The translations under genes and the position numbers were made by a program. From Boseongicola sp. SB0675_bin_26 (GTDB taxonomy: Bacteria > Pseudomonadota > Alphaproteobacteria > Rhodobacterales > Rhodobacteraceae): a DNA stretch of 10,121 nt. Below, in pieces: positions 6,249 through 10,121 of this stretch (positions are counted from its first letter, which is position 1; each line of letters opens with the position of its first letter). Where the stretch lies: positions 1 through 10,121 of the forward strand of contig VYCX01000165.1 of assembly GCA_009843725.1 (NCBI GenBank), given 5' to 3'. The notes below the pieces were generated by a model, which saw only the letters and a list, made by a program, of their open reading frames with translations, did not search any database and was not told the origin of the DNA.

Positions 6249-8279
6249 ATGTCCGAATCCAGAAAGCTCATCATCGACGGCACGGAGATCGAGGTCGATT
6301 CGGACCTGACGATCATCCAGGCCTGCGAACTGGCGGGGATCGAGATCCCGCGCTTCTGCTACCACGAGCGGCTTTCGATCGCTGGCAATTGCCGGATGTG
6401 CCTCGTCGAGGTCGTGGGCGGGCCGCCAAAGCCTGCGGCATCCTGCGCGATGCAGGTTCGTGACTTGCGGCCGGGGCCGGAAGGGCAGCCACCGATCGTG
6501 CGGACAAACAGCCCGATGGTCAAGGAGGCCCGCGAGGGCGTCATGGAGTTCCTGCTGATCAATCACCCGCTTGACTGCCCGATCTGCGACCAGGGCGGCG
6601 AGTGCGACCTGCAGGACCAGGCGATGGCCTACGGGGTCGATTTTTCGCGTTTCCGCGAACCGAAGCGGGCCGTCCAGGACCTCGATCTGGGGCCGCTGGT
6701 CGGCACGGCCATGACCCGCTGCATTTCCTGTACGCGCTGCGTACGGTTCATTACGGAAGTGGCGGGCGTTCCCGAGCTTGGACAGACCGGGCGCGGCGAG
6801 GACGCGGAGATCACGAGCTACCTCGGCCAGACGCTCGACAGCGAGTTGCAGGGAAACATCGTTGATCTTTGCCCGGTCGGTGCACTGACCAGCAAGCCTT
6901 ATGCCTTCACCGCACGGCCTTGGGAACTGACCAGGACGGAAACCGTGGACGTGATGGATGCGCTTGGATCGAACATTCGCGTGGATGCCAAGGGACGCGA
7001 GGTCATGCGGATCCTGCCCCGCAACCACGACGGCGTGAACGAGGAGTGGCTGTCTGACAGATCACGATATGCCTGGGACGGCCTGCGGCGCCAAAGGCTT
7101 GACAAGCCGTATCTCCGTCGCGAGGGCAAGCTTGTCCCGGTCGATTGGGACGACGCGCTGTCCGCCGCGGCAAGGGCGCTCAAGGAGAAGGGCAAGGTGA
7201 CCGGGCTCGCAGGCGATCTGGCCTCCGTAGAGGCCGTTTTTGCGCTGAAGGGACTGCTCGAAGGGCAGGGTGGAGCCGTCGAGTGCCGGACCGACGGAGC
7301 GGACTTGCCTGCGGACAATCGCTCGGCCTACGCGGGCACGGCGCGGATTGAGGATATCGAGAGTGCTGACGCCATCATGCTGATCGGCACCAATCCGCGT
7401 GCCGAGGCGCCGGTGCTGAACGCGCGCATTCGCAAGGCGTGGACGCGCGGGGCACGGATTGGCCTCGTGGGAGAGGCTGTGGACCTGACTTACGAGTACG
7501 CCCATCTTGGCTCCGGCCACGACGCGCTCCGCAAGCTCTTCGACATGAATCCTGGCCACGCGCACGGAAAGGACACGGTTGTCGTGGTCGGCATGGGCGC
7601 GTTGGTCGGTTCGGGCGGGGCGCGCGCGCTCCGCGACACGATGCGATATGCCGAAGCCACCGAGTCGAAATTCCTGGTGTTGCATACGGCAGCGTCCCGC
7701 GTTGGCGCCTTGGATGTCGGCGCCGTCGTCGATGGCGGAATGAACGCCGCACTCGAGGGCGCGTCGGTTGTCTTCAGTCTGGGTGCCGACGAGGTCGACA
7801 TTCCGGAAGGGCCGATCGTCATCTATCAGGGCAGTCACGGGGACCGGGGCGCGCACAGGGCTGACATCATTCTGCCTGCGGCAGCCTGGACGGAAGAGAA
7901 CGGGCTCTTTGTCAATACCGAAGGTCGCCCGCAGCTTGCCATGAAGGCCGGATTCCCGCTGGGAGAAGCAAAGGAAAGCTGGGCGATCCTGCGCGCGCTG
8001 TCGGCGGAACTCGGCGCGCCTCTGCCGTATGACACCCTTGCGGAGCTGCGGCGGCGGCTGATCAAGAAAGTGCCGCATCTGGAGGGAATCGACCAAGTGC
8101 CGGAGAACGCGTGGCAGATCGCCGGGACCAGCGGCAATGCGGACGGCATGCAGAAGGAATTCAGGTCGGCGGTTGCCGATCACTACCTGGTCAATCCGGT
8201 ATTGCGCGCCTCGCCACTGATGGGTGATCTGCAGGCGCGTGCACGTGCAAGGACGACAGAAAGGCTGGCGGCCGAATAG
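6249..8279 (+). CDS. nuoG: NADH-quinone oxidoreductase subunit G (complex I 75-kDa homologue)
   Basis: NuoG is the large iron-sulfur subunit of the peripheral arm of complex I and relays electrons from NuoF (FMN, N3) towards NuoI on the cytoplasmic side. The 676-residue product is full length. The N-terminal [2Fe-2S] ferredoxin domain has Cys37, Cys48, Cys51 and Cys66 (cluster N1b). Then come His106-Cys110-Cys113-Cys119 (N5) and Cys158-Cys161-Cys164 with Cys208 (N4). The rest (about 217-676) is the molybdopterin-oxidoreductase-like domain, which has no molybdenum cofactor in complex I. The extra N7 cysteines of E. coli and Thermus NuoG are absent, as usual in alphaproteobacteria and mitochondria. 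The start at 6249 is supported by GAGGA (6234-6238) and GGGAG (6241-6245). It lies 44 bases after the DUF5333-like gene and 108 before nuoH, in one operon. Confidence 0.98.
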   Translation: MSESRKLIIDGTEIEVDSDLTIIQACELAGIEIPRFCYHERLSIAGNCRMCLVEVVGGPPKPAASCAMQVRDLRPGPEGQPPIVRTNSPMVKEAREGVMEFLLINHPLDCPICDQGGECDLQDQAMAYGVDFSRFREPKRAVQDLDLGPLVGTAMTRCISCTRCVRFITEVAGVPELGQTGRGEDAEITSYLGQTLDSELQGNIVDLCPVGALTSKPYAFTARPWELTRTETVDVMDALGSNIRVDAKGREVMRILPRNHDGVNEEWLSDRSRYAWDGLRRQRLDKPYLRREGKLVPVDWDDALSAAARALKEKGKVTGLAGDLASVEAVFALKGLLEGQGGAVECRTDGADLPADNRSAYAGTARIEDIESADAIMLIGTNPRAEAPVLNARIRKAWTRGARIGLVGEAVDLTYEYAHLGSGHDALRKLFDMNPGHAHGKDTVVVVGMGALVGSGGARALRDTMRYAEATESKFLVLHTAASRVGALDVGAVVDGGMNAALEGASVVFSLGADEVDIPEGPIVIYQGSHGDRGAHRADIILPAAAWTEENGLFVNTEGRPQLAMKAGFPLGEAKESWAILRALSAELGAPLPYDTLAELRRRLIKKVPHLEGIDQVPENAWQIAGTSGNADGMQKEFRSAVADHYLVNPVLRASPLMGDLQARARARTTERLAAE

Positions 8280-8387
8280 GGTGACCGGACGTGACTGGCA
8301 GAAGCCGTCTGGGGGTGGCGCTTGCTGCCGAACAGGGATTAGAAGGATCCCGGAGCAAGGGCGCGAGACTAAGAGACAAGAAGGCGA

Positions 8388-9425
8388 ATGGCTGAGTTCC
8401 TTACTACACCGCTGGGCACGCTTGTCATTGTGATCGCGCAGGTGCTGCTGATCGTGGCCTTCGTGATGATCAGCCTTCTGTTCCTGGTCTACGGAGACAG
8501 GAAGATCTGGGCTGCCGTCCAGATGCGGCGCGGTCCCAACGTGGTCGGACCGTGGGGCCTTTTGCAGTCGGTTGCGGATGCGTTCAAGTATGTCGTCAAG
8601 GAAGTCGTGATCCCCGCCGGCGCGGACCGGACCCTGTTCGTGCTTGCGCCGTTGATCTCGTTCGTCCTGGCCATCATGGCCTGGGCGGTTATCCCGTTCG
8701 ACGACACGTGGGTCGTGGCGGACCTGAACATCGCGGTGCTGTACATCTTCGCGGTGTCGTCTCTGGAAGTGTACGGCGTGATCATGGGCGGCTGGGCGTC
8801 GAACTCGAAGTACCCGTTTCTCGGTTCCCTGCGCTCGGCGGCGCAGATGATCTCCTACGAAGTCTCGATCGGCCTGATCATCATAGGCGTGATCCTTACC
8901 ACCGGGTCCATGAACCTGGGCGACATCGTTCGCGCCCAGGACGGAAGCTACGGAATCTTCAGCTGGTACTGGCTGGCGCACTTCCCGATGCTGATCCTGT
9001 TCTTGGTCAGCGCTCTCGCGGAGACCAATCGCCCGCCCTTCGATCTGCCGGAGGCGGAGTCCGAGCTCGTGGCGGGCTACCAGGTCGAATACTCGTCGAC
9101 GCCGTTTCTCCTGTTCATGGCCGGCGAGTACATAACGATCTTCCTGATGTGCGCCTTGACGTCACTGCTCTTTTTCGGCGGCTGGCTGAGCCCCGTGCCG
9201 TTCCTGCCGGACGGACCGCCGTGGATGGTCGCCAAGATGGCGTTCTTCTTCTTCATGTTCGCGATGGTGAAGGCCATCGTTCCACGCTACCGCTACGACC
9301 AGTTGATGCGGCTAGGATGGAAGGTCTTCCTGCCTCTGTCGCTGGCCTGGGTGGTGATCGTCGCCTTCCTGGCAAAGTTCGAGCTTCTCGATGGTGCATA
9401 TGCCCGGTGGGCGATGGGGGGCTGA
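8388..9425 (+). CDS. nuoH: NADH-quinone oxidoreductase subunit H (ND1 homologue)
   Basis: NuoH is the membrane subunit that forms the quinone-binding chamber at the junction with the peripheral arm and links quinone reduction to proton pumping. The 345-residue product is full length and strongly hydrophobic, with about eight membrane spans (the first at about 12-35). Signature segments are D-R-K-I-W-A-A-V-Q (37-45) with [11 protein letters not shown] (47-57), [12 protein letters not shown] (125-136), the acidic quinone-site loop [12 protein letters not shown] (211-222), and [13 protein letters not shown] (300-312). The D-R-K in place of the more usual E-R-K agrees with what I recall for Paracoccus and Rhodobacter NuoH. 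GAAGG at 8380-8384 lies just before the ATG. nuoI begins 58 bases downstream. Confidence 0.98.
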   Translation: MAEFLTTPLGTLVIVIAQVLLIVAFVMISLLFLVYGDRKIWAAVQMRRGPNVVGPWGLLQSVADAFKYVVKEVVIPAGADRTLFVLAPLISFVLAIMAWAVIPFDDTWVVADLNIAVLYIFAVSSLEVYGVIMGGWASNSKYPFLGSLRSAAQMISYEVSIGLIIIGVILTTGSMNLGDIVRAQDGSYGIFSWYWLAHFPMLILFLVSALAETNRPPFDLPEAESELVAGYQVEYSSTPFLLFMAGEYITIFLMCALTSLLFFGGWLSPVPFLPDGPPWMVAKMAFFFFMFAMVKAIVPRYRYDQLMRLGWKVFLPLSLAWVVIVAFLAKFELLDGAYARWAMGG

Positions 9426-9483
9426 TGGCAAGGATCCGGAACATCATGTCCGAACGGGACGTTGTCAGATCGGGGGTGTCCTG

Positions 9484-9978
9484 ATGGCGCAGATCGACTG
9501 GAACCGCACGGGAAAGTACTTCCTGCTTTGGGATTTCATCAAGGGGTTCGGCCTTGGCATGAAGTACTTCTTCTCGCGAAAGGCGACCGTCAACTACCCT
9601 CACGAGAAAGGCCCGCTTTCGCCGCGCTTACGCGGCGAGCACGCGTTGCGGCGCTATCCGAACGGGGAAGAGCGATGCATCGCTTGCAAGCTTTGCGAGG
9701 CGATCTGTCCGGCGCAGGCCATCACGATCGACGCCGAGCCCCGGGAAGACGGCAGCCGCCGCACCACGCGCTACGACATTGACATGACGAAGTGCATCTA
9801 CTGCGGATTCTGCGAGGAGGCCTGTCCCGTGGACGCCATCGTCGAGGGCCCGAATTTCGAGTTCGCCACGGAGACCCGGGAAGAACTCTTCTACACCAAG
9901 GAGAAGCTCCTGGAGAACGGCGAGCGATGGGAGGCGGAGATTGCCCGCAACCTGGAAATGGACGCACCCTACCGATGA
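9484..9978 (+). CDS. nuoI: NADH-quinone oxidoreductase subunit I (TYKY homologue)
   Basis: NuoI carries clusters N6a and N6b and passes electrons from NuoG to NuoB/N2 in the connecting part of complex I. The 164-residue product has the expected length. Two ferredoxin motifs are intact: Cys65-x2-Cys68-x2-Cys71-x3-Cys75 followed by Pro, and Cys104-x2-Cys107-x2-Cys110-x3-Cys114 followed by Pro. An amphipathic N-terminal helix (about 10-32) would sit on NuoH at the membrane surface. The in-frame opening extends upstream to 9391 inside nuoH, but ATG 9484 gives the conserved start (M-A-Q-I-D-W) and has a G-rich site (GGGGG near 9472) before it. Its stop overlaps the next gene as ATGA (9975-9978), which implies translational coupling. 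Confidence 0.98.
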   Translation: MAQIDWNRTGKYFLLWDFIKGFGLGMKYFFSRKATVNYPHEKGPLSPRLRGEHALRRYPNGEERCIACKLCEAICPAQAITIDAEPREDGSRRTTRYDIDMTKCIYCGFCEEACPVDAIVEGPNFEFATETREELFYTKEKLLENGERWEAEIARNLEMDAPYR

Positions 9979-10121
9979 GTGATCAGAACAATCCTTTCGA
10001 GGCGATGCTCTCGATGAGCCGGGACTGGGCAAGGTCGATCAATCCCGCGCTCGAGTCCTTCTCTCCTTCGGCCTTCGAGTCGTTGTGGCCGACGCTGCCC
10101 AAGGAGGCGATGGTAGCGGTG
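9975..10121 (+). CDS. Start of an accessory nuo-operon gene, cut by the window edge
   Basis: The first 49 codons of a gene start at an ATG that overlaps the nuoI stop by four bases (ATGA), the layout of coupled genes in one operon. The visible part reads N-P-F-E-A-M-L near the start, then [22 protein letters not shown]: soluble and helical, with no signal peptide. It is not NuoJ, which would begin with a membrane helix. From memory, Rhodobacterales often have a small carboxymuconolactone-decarboxylase-family protein between nuoI and nuoJ with a similar start; I offer that only as the leading guess. The 3' end is outside the window. Confidence 0.75.
   Translation, partial: MSDQNNPFEAMLSMSRDWARSINPALESFSPSAFESLWPTLPKEAMVAV

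Noticed and set aside
7062..8981. 639-codon minus-strand frame across nuoG and nuoH
   Set aside because: It is antisense to two firmly identified genes and very rich in Arg, His and Asp: a GC-rich mirror frame.

Overview
The window looks like a GC-rich alphaproteobacterial chromosome, most likely Rhodobacterales (Rhodobacteraceae/Roseobacteraceae). The best clues are the alphaproteobacterial-type nuoG, nuoH and nuoI, and a small secreted DUF5333-like protein directly before nuoG, which I know as a Rhodobacteraceae arrangement. No search could be run, so the taxonomy is inference. Every intact gene I can support lies on the + strand.

Layout. Positions 1-448 hold no supported gene. A small lipoprotein of unknown function follows (449-802). 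The accessory segment (about 803-5450) carries two intact Gfo/Idh/MocA dehydrogenases (1034-2218 and 2933-3931) and a complete membrane desaturase/hydroxylase-fold protein (4305-5450). Two gene remnants sit among them: the C-terminal end of a thiamine-pyrophosphate (TPP) enzyme of the IolD/acetolactate-synthase type (3928-4251, +), and, less certainly, a broken family-3 periplasmic binding protein on the - strand (about 2453-2819). From 5806 to the right edge the window is the second half of a complex I (nuo) operon: DUF5333-like protein, nuoG, nuoH, nuoI, then the start of a further gene overlapping nuoI by four bases.

How they may work together. The nuo genes encode the NADH-oxidising arm subunit NuoG, the quinone-site membrane subunit NuoH and the connecting 2x[4Fe-4S] subunit NuoI of NADH:quinone oxidoreductase. 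The accessory genes suggest catabolism of an inositol-like or O-methylated/aminated cyclitol: Gfo/Idh/MocA dehydrogenases plus an IolD-like TPP enzyme resemble inositol breakdown, and a desaturase-fold oxygenase beside a MocA-type dehydrogenase recalls the rhizopine mocA/mocDEF genes. Half of such a pathway appears lost, so this may be a decaying or repurposed locus lodged next to, or inside, the nuo operon. nuoF, normally next to DUF5333/nuoG, is not in the 5.8 kb upstream.
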